From the NCBI RefSeq assembly GCF_000214705.1, contig NC_015573.1:2859001-2923000 (forward strand): a DNA stretch of 64,000 bases. Direction: 5' to 3'. Both the position numbers and the translations under genes were made by a program. The notes under the pieces were generated by a model. It worked only from the letters and a program-made list of their open reading frames with translations. It was not told the DNA's origin and did no database searches. The stretch is from Desulfofundulus kuznetsovii DSM 6115. GTDB taxonomy: Bacteria > Bacillota > Desulfotomaculia > Desulfotomaculales > Desulfovirgulaceae. Each line of letters starts with the position of its first letter. The first letter of the stretch is position 1. Positions 15,290 to 25,601 of this stretch are shown here, piece by piece.

Positions 15290-17119
15290 CTACTCCACCG
15301 TCACGCTCTTGGCCAGGTTGCGGGGCTGGTCCACGTCGCAGCCCCTCACCACGGCCATCTGGTAGGCCAGGAGTTGCAGGGGTATCACGGCCAGCACGGG
15401 GGCCAGGACGGGGTTGGTGGGCGGGATGTAGAGCACGTGATCGGCCACCTTTTCCAGTTCCTTCTGCCCCTCCATGGCCAGGGCGATTACCGTGGCTTCC
15501 CGGGCCTTCACCTCTTTGATGTTGCTTAAGGTCTTTTCAAAGAGGTTCTTCTGGGTGGCCAGGGCGACCACCGGCACGCCCTTTTCAATCAGGGCCAGGG
15601 TGCCGTGCTTTAATTCCCCGGCGGCGTAGGCTTCGGCGTGTATATAGGAGATCTCCTTCAGCTTCAAGGAACCTTCCAGGGCCACGGCATGGTCCAGGCC
15701 CCGGCCGATGAAGAAGACATCCTCGGCCCTGCCGTAAATCCGGGCGAGGTCCTTGATCACGTGGCCGTTGCCCAGGATCAGTTCCGCCCGGCTGTCCAGC
15801 TGTTTCAACTCCCGGATGATCGCCTGCCTTTCCTCGACGGTCATGGTTCCCCTTACCGCGGCCAGGTGCAGGGCAATCAGGTACATGGCCACCAGCTGGG
15901 TGGTATAGGCTTTGGTGGAGGCCACGGCTATCTCGGGACCGGCCCAGGTATAGAGCACGTGGTCGGCTTCCCGGGCAATGGAGCTGTCCACCACGTTGGT
16001 CACGGCCAGCACCGGGGCACCCAGACGCCTGGCTTCTCTCAAGGCGGCCAGGGTATCGGCGGTCTCCCCCGACTGGCTGATTACTATCACCAGCGTACCT
16101 TCATCAATAAGAGGCTGGCGGTAGCGGAATTCCGAAGCGATATCCACCTCCACCGGTACGCGGGCCAGCTGTTCGATTACATACTTGCCCACCAGGCCGG
16201 CGTGGTAGGCGGTACCGCAGGCGGTGATAAATATTTTACGCAGGCTTCTCAGCTTCCCGTCATCAATCTCCAGTTCTTTGAGCACCACCGCCGAATCGTC
16301 ACCGGCCAGGCGGCCTTTCAAGGTATCCCGCAGGGCCCGGGGCTGCTCGTGGATCTCTTTGAGCATGAAATGGGCAAAGCCGTTTTTTTCCGCCTGAGCG
16401 GCTTCCCATTTTACCTCAAAGACCCGTTTCTCCACCGGCTCCCCGCACCGGTTAAAAATCTTTACTTCTTCCGGTGTCAGTACGGCCATCTCGCCGTCGT
16501 CCAGGATGTATGTACGCCGGGTATGGGCCAGCAGGGCGGGGATATCGGAAGCCAGGAAGTTTTCGCCCTGACCCAGGCCCACCACCAGGGGGCTGTCCTG
16601 GCGCACGGCCACCAGTTTATCCGGCTCGTCAGCAGACAGCACCACCATGGCGTAGGAACCCCGGATGTGCTCCACCACCCGGCGTACCGCCTCCACCAGA
16701 TTACCCTGATAAAAGTGTTCCACCAGGTGGGGAAGCACCTCCGTGTCCGTTTCGGAAGTAAATTGATGGCCCCGGGAGCCGAGCCATTCCCTCAGTTCCA
16801 GGTAGTTCTCAATAATCCCGTTGTGCACCACGGCAAAACGCCCGGAACAGTCGTTGTGGGGGTGGGCATTGGTGTCCGAAGGGCGGCCGTGGGTGGCCCA
16901 GCGGGTGTGCCCGATGCCGGTTCGCGCCTGGCCGTTGTAACCCTGCAACTTTTCCGCCAGGCCGACCAGCTTGCCCGCCTGTTTGTGCACCTTAATGACC
17001 CCGTCTTCCAGAACGGCAATGCCGGCTGAATCATAACCGCGGTATTCCAGCCTGGCCAGCCCGCCAAGGAGTATGGGTACGGCCCGCCGGGGGCCGGTAT
17101 AGCCAACGATGCCACACAT
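15290..17119 (-). CDS. glmS: Glutamine-fructose-6-phosphate aminotransferase GlmS
   Basis: A 609-residue enzyme that makes glucosamine-6-phosphate from fructose-6-phosphate and glutamine, the entry to peptidoglycan amino sugars. I start at the ATG giving MCGIVGYTG because Cys2 is the glutaminase nucleophile and must be N-terminal; a GGAGG site lies upstream. The glutamine amidotransferase domain covers about residues 2-220 (TRWATHGRPSDTNAHPH visible) and two SIS sugar-isomerase domains follow (SQSGETADTLAAL near 350). The C-terminus NLAKSVTVE is canonical. It is controlled by the glmS ribozyme just upstream. Confidence 0.97.
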   Translation of the reverse strand: MCGIVGYTGPRRAVPILLGGLARLEYRGYDSAGIAVLEDGVIKVHKQAGKLVGLAEKLQGYNGQARTGIGHTRWATHGRPSDTNAHPHNDCSGRFAVVHNGIIENYLELREWLGSRGHQFTSETDTEVLPHLVEHFYQGNLVEAVRRVVEHIRGSYAMVVLSADEPDKLVAVRQDSPLVVGLGQGENFLASDIPALLAHTRRTYILDDGEMAVLTPEEVKIFNRCGEPVEKRVFEVKWEAAQAEKNGFAHFMLKEIHEQPRALRDTLKGRLAGDDSAVVLKELEIDDGKLRSLRKIFITACGTAYHAGLVGKYVIEQLARVPVEVDIASEFRYRQPLIDEGTLVIVISQSGETADTLAALREARRLGAPVLAVTNVVDSSIAREADHVLYTWAGPEIAVASTKAYTTQLVAMYLIALHLAAVRGTMTVEERQAIIRELKQLDSRAELILGNGHVIKDLARIYGRAEDVFFIGRGLDHAVALEGSLKLKEISYIHAEAYAAGELKHGTLALIEKGVPVVALATQKNLFEKTLSNIKEVKAREATVIALAMEGQKELEKVADHVLYIPPTNPVLAPVLAVIPLQLLAYQMAVVRGCDVDQPRNLAKSVTVE

Positions 17120-17214
17120 ATCGAAAACCTCCAGCAAAAAGGTTTTTAGTCTAATAATTAGAAATGCCGGGGCACAGAAAGGCCTCCGGCAGAGAAAGGG
17201 GCTTTTGTAAAAAG

Positions 17215-17425
17215 AAGAAACGGGGGTAATTTCGTAGAACGGCCTCTTACCCTTATGCCACCGGACACCCTTTGTCCCGGCCGTTGCCGGCCGGTTTTGT
17301 AGTGTCGTTCACGGTCGTGGCTAACCGGGGAGCACCCGCCGAAAACTTCGATAAACTCCCTCCTCGTCAACCCGGAATACCTGTTAAATCAACTGGCTAA
17401 CCGGCAATTTCCGGGTTCTGGCGCT
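17215..17425 (-). ncRNA. glmS ribozyme-riboswitch
   Basis: The minus strand contains the conserved core: AAAGCGCCAGAAC at the cleavage site, GTTGACGAGGAGGGAGTTTA, TCGAAGTTTTCGGCGGGTGC and TCCCCGGTTAGCCACGACCG. These match the Bacillus glmS ribozyme almost base for base. The family self-cleaves just 5' of the GCGCC G (here between 17425 and 17424) when glucosamine-6-phosphate binds, which destabilises the glmS message. It fills most of the gap between glmM and glmS. The 3' limit is approximate. Confidence 0.95.
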
Positions 17426-17487
17426 TTAATTTTCAGTTGTCCCGATAGATTAGCGCTTCCCCATCCCCCCTTTCAAAAAACCCTCGT

Positions 17488-18825
17488 TTAAGAGGACTCC
17501 TTGCGGATTACGTCCACCAGCTTGCCGGCAATGGACCGCAGGAGGTCCATATCCCGGCCCTCAACCATCACCCGTACGAGGGGCTCGGTGCCCGAAGGAC
17601 GCACCAGGATGCGCCCCTGCCCGGCCAGGCGTTCTTCCTGTTCCCGGATGGCCCGGGCCAGTACGGGACTGTTCATCACCTTTTCCTTATCGGTCACCCG
17701 GACGTTTTCCAGCAGCTGCGGCAGCTTCTCCATCTGGGCGGCCAGTTCCTGCAGGGTCGCCCCCGTTTCCCGGACCACCTGCAGGAGCTGCAGGGCGGTT
17801 AAAATGCCGTCCCCGGTGGTGTTGTAATCCAGCATGATGATGTGCCCGCTCTGCTCCCCGCCAAAGGTGGCTCCCGAACGCAGCAGCTCCTCCAGGACGT
17901 AACGGTCCCCAACCCGGGTTTTCAGCACACGGATGCCGCTCTGCCCCAGGGCCAGGTCCAGCCCCAGGTTGCTCATCACCGTAGCCACCACCGTATTTTT
18001 GGCCAGCCGGCCCTTCTTCTGGAGGGCCCGGGCCAGGATAACCATAATCTGGTCGCCGTCCACCGGGTTGCCCCGGCCGTCCACGGCGATTACCCGGTCG
18101 GCATCCCCGTCATGGGCCAGCCCCAGGTGGGCGCCGTGCTCCAGCACCGCCTCCTGCAGGGCTACCGGGTGGGTGGAGCCGCAGCCGGCATTGATATTGA
18201 CCCCGTCGGGGGCGTTGAATATGGGGATGACTTCCGCACCCAGTTCCGCCAGCACCCGGGGGGCAACCCGGGAGGCGGCCCCGTTGGCGCAGTCCACCAC
18301 CACCTTCAAGCCGGAAAAGTCACATGATACGGTATCCTTTAAAAAGGCCACGTAACGGTCCACCGCATCGACTACCGGGTAAGCACGGCCCACCCCCGCC
18401 CCCACGGGAGCGGGGATGCGGTCGGGACAGGAAACCAGCTGCTCGATTTCCTCTTCCATCCCGTCGGACAGCTTGTAACCGCTGGCTCCGAAAAACTTGA
18501 TCCCGTTGTCGTCCATGGGATTGTGGGAAGCAGATATAACCACTCCCCCGGCGGCACCCAGGGCCCTGGTGAGGTAGGCGATGGCCGCCGTGGGCATGAC
18601 CCCCACCTTGAGGACATTGACCCCGGCCGAACATATCCCGGCCGTGAGGGCGGCCTCCAGCATGTCGGAGGAAATGCGGGTATCCCAGCCGACCACCAGG
18701 CTTGCCCCCGGCAGGCCCCGGGAAAGGACGTAAGCCCCCGCCCGGCCCAGCTTTAAGGCCAGTTCCGGGGTAAGCTCCCGGTTGGCCACCCCCCGGACGC
18801 CGTCGGTACCAAATATTGCTCCCAT
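17488..18825 (-). CDS. glmM: Phosphoglucosamine mutase GlmM
   Basis: A 445-residue phosphohexomutase converting glucosamine-6-phosphate to glucosamine-1-phosphate. The phosphorylated Ser is Ser100 in [12 protein letters not shown], at the position known for Bacillus GlmM. The metal loop [12 protein letters not shown] lies near residue 240 and the phosphate-binding loop [15 protein letters not shown] near the C-terminus. I prefer the ATG at 18823-18825, 9 nt after GGAG, over a TTG two codons earlier. The family forms an operon with cdaA-cdaR and glmS in Firmicutes and GlmM can inhibit CdaA; here a repeat element separates it from cdaR. Confidence 0.96.
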   Translation of the reverse strand: MGAIFGTDGVRGVANRELTPELALKLGRAGAYVLSRGLPGASLVVGWDTRISSDMLEAALTAGICSAGVNVLKVGVMPTAAIAYLTRALGAAGGVVISASHNPMDDNGIKFFGASGYKLSDGMEEEIEQLVSCPDRIPAPVGAGVGRAYPVVDAVDRYVAFLKDTVSCDFSGLKVVVDCANGAASRVAPRVLAELGAEVIPIFNAPDGVNINAGCGSTHPVALQEAVLEHGAHLGLAHDGDADRVIAVDGRGNPVDGDQIMVILARALQKKGRLAKNTVVATVMSNLGLDLALGQSGIRVLKTRVGDRYVLEELLRSGATFGGEQSGHIIMLDYNTTGDGILTALQLLQVVRETGATLQELAAQMEKLPQLLENVRVTDKEKVMNSPVLARAIREQEERLAGQGRILVRPSGTEPLVRVMVEGRDMDLLRSIAGKLVDVIRKESS

Positions 18826-18856
18826 GGTCAAAGACTCCTTTCACGCTCGACAGAGT

Positions 18857-19112
18857 GAAGTATCCCCAGTTTTTTAAAGCCCCTGTTTTGGCTCGGTAGC
18901 GAGCGACTTGAGCCGAGCGGCCAGCCAAACTTGGCGAGGCGAAAAGCGAAGGCAGGCCCGAGGGCATGGATGCCCGAGGCCGGCAACTGAGGCAGGATGC
19001 CGAATTTGCCGGGAAGCCTGCCGGAGCTTTGAGCCGAGCACTAGTTTGGCCCGCGAGGCTCACCGGAGCGAGCGGGAGCCAAAACAGGGTAGTTGGAAAG
19101 TGGGGATAACTC
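18857..19112 (-). repeat. MITE-like palindromic repeat, copy 2
   Basis: This is the reverse complement of the element at 2363-2616, with only a few base differences. It lies between cdaR and glmM, which are usually adjacent, so it seems to have inserted into the cdaA-cdaR-glmM-glmS operon. The transcript crossing it would fold into a long hairpin. The remaining ~150 bp to the cdaR stop (19113-19269) hold no recognisable feature. Confidence 0.88.
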
Positions 19113-19269
19113 AGCTTGACAGAGATCACGTCCAAACACTGATAATTATATCCACACCCATTGAAGAGGTCAATTTTTTGTCTGGAAGTTTGACTTCACT
19201 AACAATAATATGATCAGGGATAACTTCCGGTCATGTCGATCCTGGCAAATCCCTGCAGCCACCCGTTTT

Positions 19270-20217
19270 TCATGTTTGGTTTTGTTCTTCCGGCGGCGTT
19301 CTCTCAGGAGGGTTTTCCGGCAAGGGGGAAAGGCGTACCGTAACCTGCACCTGCTCGGGACGCATGACCACCCCGTTCCCGGGAGCAACCAGGCCAACCC
19401 TTCGTACCACGTCCTGACTGACCCCGCTGACATCCAGCGGAACAGTGTTTACCCTTTGGACACCTTCCAGTACCGGCGCCGGTGCCGATACCCGGATCAC
19501 ATCGGGTTCCACCCTTACCTCCTCCACCCGGTAACCAGCCGCGGGAGTCCCCCTTACCTGGGGTTCCACCGGCACTTCTTTTACCGGCATGGCCAGAACG
19601 GGAACGGTCACCCTGACCACAGGGGGAAACACGCTGACTCCCCGGGGCAGGCCGGTGAGTGTCGCCGATCTTTCCACCGTTCCACTGGCACCCTGTACGT
19701 CAACGGTCGCCGTTACCCGGGTAACGGCATTGACCAGCCGCTCCGGTCCTTTCAGGTGCACCAGCGGCGGGTCCACCGTAGCGGCCAGGGCACTGTAACC
19801 GGCGGCGGGTTCCCCCCTGAAGGTTACCGCCACCGGGACTTCCTTTTCCACTACCCTGTCCACCTGCACCCGCACCCGGGAGGGGGACACCTGGATTACC
19901 CGGATGCCGGGTGGAGCACTCACATTTACCGTCAACTCGTTTTCCCCCGGGGTGATGCCTGATAAGTCCACCACCGCCTGGAAATCACCCGGGGTAAGGG
20001 TGGTCAGCTGGCCCCGGCTGCCCTGGGCCCGCACATTCACCGTTGACGGCAGCCCGGTCACCAGGTAACCGTCGGGCACCCCCCGCCCCCGCAGGGAAAC
20101 ATTAAACGGGCGTTCATCCAGGGGGTTCTGCTCGTTGGTCACGTAAACCCACAGGATCAGGGCCATCAACAGCGACAGGATTTGCAGGGAAAGATTGCGC
20201 CAGTTTAAACGGGGCAA
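19270..20217 (-). CDS. cdaR: CdaA regulator CdaR (YbbR-domain protein)
   Basis: A 315-residue protein with one N-terminal membrane helix (ILSLLMALILWVYVTNEQNP, a hallmark of YbbR proteins) and about three to four extracytoplasmic YbbR repeats of ~85 residues (recurring VxVxxxGxPAxGYxVxxVxxxPxxVxVxG-like pattern). It modulates the diadenylate cyclase CdaA from outside the membrane. The start is a TTG with a GGAGGTG site. The Pro/Glu-rich tail is unstructured. The gene ends 22 bp into the gap after cdaA, in the conserved order. Confidence 0.92.
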   Translation of the reverse strand: MPRLNWRNLSLQILSLLMALILWVYVTNEQNPLDERPFNVSLRGRGVPDGYLVTGLPSTVNVRAQGSRGQLTTLTPGDFQAVVDLSGITPGENELTVNVSAPPGIRVIQVSPSRVRVQVDRVVEKEVPVAVTFRGEPAAGYSALAATVDPPLVHLKGPERLVNAVTRVTATVDVQGASGTVERSATLTGLPRGVSVFPPVVRVTVPVLAMPVKEVPVEPQVRGTPAAGYRVEEVRVEPDVIRVSAPAPVLEGVQRVNTVPLDVSGVSQDVVRRVGLVAPGNGVVMRPEQVQVTVRLSPLPENPPERTPPEEQNQT

Positions 20218-20238
20218 ACAGGAACACCTCCGGCAATG

Positions 20239-21060
20239 CTACTGTTTGCGGAGCCACAAAAAGGCCAGGGAGCGCCCCTTTTGCGGCTCGAACGCCCCGG
20301 CCAGCCGGTCGGCCAGGGCAGGCTCGTCCAGGTTTCTGGCCAGCACACCCTCCACGGCCAGGGAAATGATCCCCGTCTCCTCGGAAACAATCACCGCCAG
20401 GGCGTCCGAAACTTCCGTTACGCCAATCCCCGCCCGGTGGCGGGTACCCAATCCCCTGGCCACGTCGGGGCTTTCCGTCAGGGGTAACAGGCAGGCCGCC
20501 GATGCCACCCGGTCGCCCCGGATGATCACCGCGCCGTCATGCAAAGGGGTGTTGGGCTCAAAAATATTGAGCAGCAATTCTGCCGTCACCAGGCCGTCGA
20601 TTTTAATGCCCGTATCGATGTATTCCTCCAGGCCGGTGGTCCGTTCTAAAACAATCAACGCGCCAATACGCCGGCGGGATAGAAGACTGGCCGCCCGTAC
20701 CACCTGGCTGATGGTCCGGGAACGATCGTCCTCACCCTGATGAATGAGCGAGCTGGTAAAAAAGCGGCCTCCCCCCAGCTTTTCCAGCGCCCGGCGCAGT
20801 TCGGGCTGAAAAACTATGGGCAGGGCCACCACCAGGGCCGTCATGGCCTGGCGCAGCAGCCAGTGAAAGGTGTATAAATGCAGCCAGCTGCTTAAAGCCG
20901 TGGCCACCAGCAAAACGGCCAGGCCTTTGAGGAGCTGTACCGCGCGGGTGCCTTTAATCAACAGGATTAACCGGTAGAGAACAAAGGCCACAATGAGGAT
21001 GTCGATGATACTGGTGAGATTAAACAGATCCAGGTTCAGGGCCTTGAGTTGCTCCAGCAA
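20239..21060 (-). CDS. cdaA: Diadenylate cyclase CdaA
   Basis: A 273-residue membrane enzyme that makes cyclic di-AMP from two ATP. Three hydrophobic segments occupy the first ~95 residues; the DAC domain follows with the two catalytic motifs LHDGAVIIRGD and GLGTRHRAGIGVTE intact. Cyclic di-AMP controls potassium, osmolyte and cell-wall balance in Firmicutes. Start is a TTG with a GGGGGAAAG site. The gene is the first of the cdaA-cdaR-glmM-glmS group and lies 113 bp downstream of cimA, so it may have its own promoter. Confidence 0.95.
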   Translation of the reverse strand: MLEQLKALNLDLFNLTSIIDILIVAFVLYRLILLIKGTRAVQLLKGLAVLLVATALSSWLHLYTFHWLLRQAMTALVVALPIVFQPELRRALEKLGGGRFFTSSLIHQGEDDRSRTISQVVRAASLLSRRRIGALIVLERTTGLEEYIDTGIKIDGLVTAELLLNIFEPNTPLHDGAVIIRGDRVASAACLLPLTESPDVARGLGTRHRAGIGVTEVSDALAVIVSEETGIISLAVEGVLARNLDEPALADRLAGAFEPQKGRSLAFLWLRKQ

Positions 21061-21173
21061 CTTCTTTCCCCCTTCGTACCCCCGATCACGGTTAGTATTG
21101 GATCCATGAAAACATTATAACCCTTTTGCGGCTGCAAATAAAGGAGCGCCCTCATCTAATGGAGCGCCCGGAT

Positions 21174-22742
21174 TTATCTTCCATTGTTTTTGAGCAGCCC
21201 GTAGGCGATGCTGTCTACCAGGGCCTGCCAGCTCGCTTCAATGATGTTTGTGGATACCCCCACGGTGCCCCAGGATCGCTCACCGTCCCCGGTTTCAATC
21301 AGCACCCGCACCACCGCCCCCGTGCCGTCCTTTTCATCCAGCACCCGCACCTTGTAGTCGGTAAGCTGCATGCGCCGGATGTCGGGGTAGAAAACTTCCA
21401 GGGCCTTGCGCAGGGCGTTGTCCAGGGCGTTCACCGGACCGTTTCCTTCCGCCGCCGTGTGCACCACCTGGTCGCCCACGGTCAGCTTGATGATGGCTTC
21501 GGAATACACGGGGCTGTTTTCCTTCAGCTCTATGATCACCCGCAGGCTTTCCAGCTTGAAGGGCTCCCGGTAATTGTCGTACGCCCGGCGCAGGAGCAGT
21601 TCAAAGGACCCTTCGGCGCCTTCAAACATGTACCCCTGATGTTCCAGTTCCTTAATTTCCTCCAGGAAGCGGCGCGTTTCTTCCTTGCTGGCATCGAGAT
21701 TGAAGTTGAGCTCCTTTAACTTGTAGAAAAGGTTGGACAACCCGCTCAATTCGGATACCAGCACCCGCCGCCGGTTGCCCACCAGTGCCGGGTCAATGTG
21801 CTCGTAGGTCCGGGGGTCTTTCAAAATGGCGTTGACATGGACCCCGCCCTTGTGGGCAAAGGCGCTGGCTCCCACAAAGGGCTGGTGGGTGTTGGGATGC
21901 AGGTTGGCCAGCTCGCTCACATAGCGGGAGAGATCGGTGAGCTGGGCTAAAGAAGACCGGGGGATGGTTTCGTGGCCGTACTTTAAGGTAAGGTTGGGTA
22001 TAACGGAACAGAGATTGGCGTTGCCGCAGCGCTCCCCGTAGCCGTTGATGGTCCCCTGCACATGGGTGACCCCGGCCCGCACCGCCGCCAGGGTGTTGGC
22101 CACGGCCAGCTCCCCGTCATTATGGCAGTGGATGCCCAGGACAACCGGGATCTCTTCCTTTACCCTTTCCACTATAGCGGCAATTTCCTCCGGCAGGCTT
22201 CCCCCGTTGGTATCGCACAGTACCAGCCGGTCGGCTCCCCCGCGCACGGCGGCCCGTAAGGTGGCCAGGGCATATTGCGCATTGGCCTTGAAGCCGTCAA
22301 AAAAATGTTCCGCATCGTAAATGACCGTCAATCCCCGGCTTTTCAAATAACCCACCGACTCTTCAATCATGGCCAGGTTTTCTTCCAGGGTGGTCCCCAG
22401 GGCCCTGGTAACGTGTAAGTCCCAGCTCTTGCCGAAAATTGTGGCTACGGAAACCCCGGCGGCCAGGATGCTCTGGATGTTGCCGTCTTCCTGCACCGGA
22501 ACACCGGGCTTGCGGGTGGACCCAAAGGCGGCAATGCGGGCATGGGACAGCCGGTGATTTTTAATGCGCTGGAAAAAGGCCATATCCTTGGGGTTGGAGC
22601 CGGGCCAGCCGCCTTCCACGTAGTGAAAGCCCATTTTATCAAGCTTGAGGGCAATCTTGACCTTGTCTTCCGCGGAAAAGGAAACCCCTTCTCCCTGGGA
22701 GCCGTCCCGCAGGGTGGTATCGTATATCTCCACTACCGCCAT
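21174..22742 (-). CDS. cimA: Citramalate synthase CimA
   Basis: A 522-residue enzyme condensing pyruvate and acetyl-CoA to (R)-citramalate, the first step of the threonine-independent isoleucine pathway. The HMGL-like TIM barrel has the motifs [20 protein letters not shown] and [15 protein letters not shown]; a C-terminal LeuA-type dimerisation/allosteric domain follows. The motif [10 protein letters not shown] separates it from true LeuA, and a genuine leuA lies upstream in the same operon. No threonine deaminase gene is in the operon, which fits the citramalate route. It closes the eleven-gene operon. Confidence 0.93.
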   Translation of the reverse strand: MAVVEIYDTTLRDGSQGEGVSFSAEDKVKIALKLDKMGFHYVEGGWPGSNPKDMAFFQRIKNHRLSHARIAAFGSTRKPGVPVQEDGNIQSILAAGVSVATIFGKSWDLHVTRALGTTLEENLAMIEESVGYLKSRGLTVIYDAEHFFDGFKANAQYALATLRAAVRGGADRLVLCDTNGGSLPEEIAAIVERVKEEIPVVLGIHCHNDGELAVANTLAAVRAGVTHVQGTINGYGERCGNANLCSVIPNLTLKYGHETIPRSSLAQLTDLSRYVSELANLHPNTHQPFVGASAFAHKGGVHVNAILKDPRTYEHIDPALVGNRRRVLVSELSGLSNLFYKLKELNFNLDASKEETRRFLEEIKELEHQGYMFEGAEGSFELLLRRAYDNYREPFKLESLRVIIELKENSPVYSEAIIKLTVGDQVVHTAAEGNGPVNALDNALRKALEVFYPDIRRMQLTDYKVRVLDEKDGTGAVVRVLIETGDGERSWGTVGVSTNIIEASWQALVDSIAYGLLKNNGR

Positions 22743-22754
22743 GGTTTCTCCCCC

Positions 22755-23840
22755 TTAGACAAGCTCGCCCCTTTCCACCAGTTCGGCAATCAGCCGGCCT
22801 ATCTCCGTGGTGGTTACCTGGTGTTTGCCCGGTTCCATGATATCGGCCGTGCGGTATCCCTGCTCAAGCACCGCGGCCACCGCCCGTTCAATGGCCGCGG
22901 CCGCCTCCTCCAGCCCGAAGGAATGGCGCAGCATTAAGGCACCGGAAAGGATGGCGGCAATGGGATTGGCCAGCTGGCGCCCGGCAATGTCCGGGGCGGA
23001 GCCGTGAACCGGCTCATATAAGCCCACCCCGTCTCCCAGGCTGGCCGAGGGCAGCATACCCAGGGAACCGGTGAGCTGGGCCGCCTCGTCGCTCAGGATA
23101 TCGCCGAAAAGGTTCTCCGTCAGCAATACATCGAATTGTTTCGGGTTGCGCACCAGCTGCATGGCACAGTTATCCACCAGCATGTGGTTGACTTCCACGT
23201 CGGGGTACTCCCGGGCCATGTCCGTAACCACCTCCCGCCACAGGCGGGAGCTTTCCAGCACATTGGCCTTATCCACCGAGGTGAGCTTTTTCTTTCTTTT
23301 CCGGGCCAGTTCAAAGGCCCGCCTGGCCACCCGCTGGATTTCCTGGGTGGTGTAGACCAGGGTTTCCACCACCCGCTGCCCGCCGGGAATTTCCTCCCGC
23401 TTTTTCTCCCCGAAATAAAGCCCGCCGGTCAGCTCCCGCACCACCACTATATCCAGCCCCTCCGCCACTTCCGGCTTCAGGGTGGAAGCACCGGCCAGGG
23501 CCGGGAAAACCACGGCCGGGCGCAGGTTGGCGTAAACATTCAGGGCCTTCCGCAGGGGCAGCAGGGCGCCCGCTTCCGGGCGCAGGTGCACCGGGAGGTT
23601 ATCCCATTTGGGCCCCCCGACCGCCCCCAGAAGGACCGCGTCACTGGACCGGCACAGATCCAGGGTGGCCCGGGGCAGGGGCTGGCCCGTGGCGTCATAG
23701 GCTATTCCCCCGATTAAGCCTTCCTGGAAATAAAATTCATATCCAAAACGACGTCCGGCGGCGGCCAGGACCCGGGTGGCCTGGGCCGTTACCTCCGGGC
23801 CGATGCCGTCCCCCGGTAAAACCGCAATCCTGTACATCAT
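22755..23840 (-). CDS. leuB: 3-isopropylmalate dehydrogenase LeuB
   Basis: A 361-residue NAD-dependent decarboxylating dehydrogenase, acting in leucine synthesis and probably on the citramalate-derived intermediate for isoleucine. Visible motifs are [14 protein letters not shown], the substrate segment [13 protein letters not shown], the Lys/Asp pair around [15 protein letters not shown], and [20 protein letters not shown]. Length is normal. It overlaps leuD by 4 bp. Confidence 0.97.
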   Translation of the reverse strand: MMYRIAVLPGDGIGPEVTAQATRVLAAAGRRFGYEFYFQEGLIGGIAYDATGQPLPRATLDLCRSSDAVLLGAVGGPKWDNLPVHLRPEAGALLPLRKALNVYANLRPAVVFPALAGASTLKPEVAEGLDIVVVRELTGGLYFGEKKREEIPGGQRVVETLVYTTQEIQRVARRAFELARKRKKKLTSVDKANVLESSRLWREVVTDMAREYPDVEVNHMLVDNCAMQLVRNPKQFDVLLTENLFGDILSDEAAQLTGSLGMLPSASLGDGVGLYEPVHGSAPDIAGRQLANPIAAILSGALMLRHSFGLEEAAAAIERAVAAVLEQGYRTADIMEPGKHQVTTTEIGRLIAELVERGELV

Positions 23841-24334
23841 CCATTCAACCTCCGGGCTACGTAGTTAATCAGACCTCCGGCGGCGATGATCTCCTGCATG
23901 AACGGCGGTACCGGTGTGGCCCGGTACTGCTCATGGCGGGTCAGGTTGGTGATGGTCCCCGATTCCACGTCCACCGCCACTTCGTCACCCTCCTGGATCT
24001 TAGCCGCCGCTTCCGGCGACTCGAAGATGGGCAGGCCGATGTTGAAGGCGTTGCGGTAGAAAATGCGGGCAAAGGAAGCCGCAATCACGCAGGAAACCCC
24101 GGCCGCCTTGATGGCTATGGGGGCATGCTCCCGGGAACTGCCGCAGCCGAAGTTTTTCCCGGCCACAATGATGTCCCCCGGCTGCACCCTCCCGGCAAAG
24201 GAGGGGTCCGCATCCTCCATGCAATGGACGGCCAGCTCCCGGGGCTCGGAGGTATTCAGGTAACGGGCCGGGATAATGGCGTCGGTGTCTATATCATCAC
24301 CAAACTTCCACGCTTTTCCGCGCAGCTGGTTCAC
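23837..24334 (-). CDS. leuD: 3-isopropylmalate dehydratase small subunit LeuD
   Basis: A 165-residue swivelling domain of isopropylmalate isomerase. The signature [20 protein letters not shown] is intact, as is the start [16 protein letters not shown]. The size fits the short, bacterial/archaeal type 2 LeuD. The GTG start directly follows the leuC stop, with an AGGAGGTG site inside leuC. Confidence 0.96.
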   Translation of the reverse strand: MNQLRGKAWKFGDDIDTDAIIPARYLNTSEPRELAVHCMEDADPSFAGRVQPGDIIVAGKNFGCGSSREHAPIAIKAAGVSCVIAASFARIFYRNAFNIGLPIFESPEAAAKIQEGDEVAVDVESGTITNLTRHEQYRATPVPPFMQEIIAAGGLINYVARRLNG

Positions 24335-25597
24335 TTACAGCACCTCCTGGGGAGCGGCAATCCGCCCCAAAATGGCCGAGGCGGCGGCTACCGCGGGATT
24401 GCTCAAGTATACTTCGCTTTCCGGGTGGCCCATCCGGCCGACAAAATTCCGGTTGGTGGTGGCCAGGCAGCGCTCCCCGGCGGCCAGGATGCCCATGTGG
24501 CCGCCCAGGCAGGGGCCGCAGGTGGGAGTGCTCACCGCCGCACCGGCGTCAATAAATATTTCCATTAAACCTTCCTTTAAAGCGGTGCGGTAAACTTCCT
24601 GGGTTCCCGGGATAACAATCAGGCGCACATCGGGATGCACCTTTTTGCCCTGCAACACCCGGGCGGCCAGGCGCAGGTCCTCCAGCCGGCCGTTGGTGCA
24701 GGAACCGATAACCACCTGCTGGATCTCCACGTGTCCCGCCTGGCTCACCGGGCGAACATTGGAGGGCAGGTGGGGGAAGGCCACCTGGGGTTCCAGCCTG
24801 CTCACATCAAACTCGTAAACCCGGGCGTACCGGGCACCGGGATCGCTCTGATACACCCGGTAGGGCCTTCTGGCCCGTCCCTTTACGTAGTCGAGAGTAA
24901 TTTCATCGGGCGGCACAATGCCGTTTTTGGCTCCGGCCTCCACGGCCATATTGGCCATGGTCAGGCGCCCGTCCATGGACAGGGTCTTGACGGCCGGCCC
25001 GGTGAATTCCATGGCCTGGTAGAGGGCGCCGTCCACGCCGATCTGGCCGATGGTGTAGAGGATTAAATCCTTGCCCCCCACCCAGGGCTGGAGCTCCCCG
25101 TAATAGACGAACTTAACTGACTCGGGAACTTTGAGCCAGATTTCCCCCAGGGCCATGGCCGCCGCCAGGTCGGTGCTGCCCACCCCGGTGGCAAAGGCCC
25201 CCAGGGCGCCATAGGTACAGGTATGGGAATCGGCCCCGATCACCACGTCCCCCGGTCCCACCAGCCCCTGCTCGGGCAAAAGGCAGTGCTCGATCCCCAT
25301 GCGCCCGACCTCGAAGTAGTGGGTCAGCTGCTGCTGGCGGGCAAAGTCCCTGAGGATTTTGGCCTGCTCGGCCGACTTGATATCCTTGTTCGGTACGAAG
25401 TGGTCGGGTACCAGGACCACCCGCTCCCGGTCAAAAACCTTTTCTACACCGATGCGCCGGAACTCTTTAATGGCCACGGGAGCGGTAATGTCGTTACCCA
25501 AAACCAGGTCCACCCGGACATTGATCAGCTGCCCGGGCTCCACCCGGTCGAGGCCGGCATGGGCGGCCAGGATCTTTTCCGTGATGGTCATGGGCAT
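24335..25597 (-). CDS. leuC: 3-isopropylmalate dehydratase large subunit LeuC
   Basis: A 420-residue [4Fe-4S] aconitase-family subunit. The cluster cysteines are seen in [13 protein letters not shown] and in [13 protein letters not shown], plus the [18 protein letters not shown] substrate loop. The 420-residue length marks the short archaeal-type LeuC that pairs with a short LeuD, as found next door. It lies 4 bp after leuA. Confidence 0.96.
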   Translation of the reverse strand: MPMTITEKILAAHAGLDRVEPGQLINVRVDLVLGNDITAPVAIKEFRRIGVEKVFDRERVVLVPDHFVPNKDIKSAEQAKILRDFARQQQLTHYFEVGRMGIEHCLLPEQGLVGPGDVVIGADSHTCTYGALGAFATGVGSTDLAAAMALGEIWLKVPESVKFVYYGELQPWVGGKDLILYTIGQIGVDGALYQAMEFTGPAVKTLSMDGRLTMANMAVEAGAKNGIVPPDEITLDYVKGRARRPYRVYQSDPGARYARVYEFDVSRLEPQVAFPHLPSNVRPVSQAGHVEIQQVVIGSCTNGRLEDLRLAARVLQGKKVHPDVRLIVIPGTQEVYRTALKEGLMEIFIDAGAAVSTPTCGPCLGGHMGILAAGERCLATTNRNFVGRMGHPESEVYLSNPAVAAASAILGRIAAPQEVL

Positions 25598-25601
25598 GTT
25601 C

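Noticed and set aside
15638-17029. 463-codon open frame opposite glmS, and similar long frames opposite ilvB, leuA and groEL
   Set aside because: They lie antisense to clear genes in G+C-rich DNA, are rich in His/Gly/Pro/Gln and show no family motif.
17138-17423. Possible leader peptide or small gene between glmM and glmS
   Set aside because: The stretch is filled by the glmS ribozyme core.
18320-19135. Long open frame running from the MITE-like repeat into glmM on the minus strand
   Set aside because: It overlaps glmM in another frame and has no ribosome site; openness follows from high G+C and the palindromic repeat. The same frame in the copy at 2345-2616 has no gene context.
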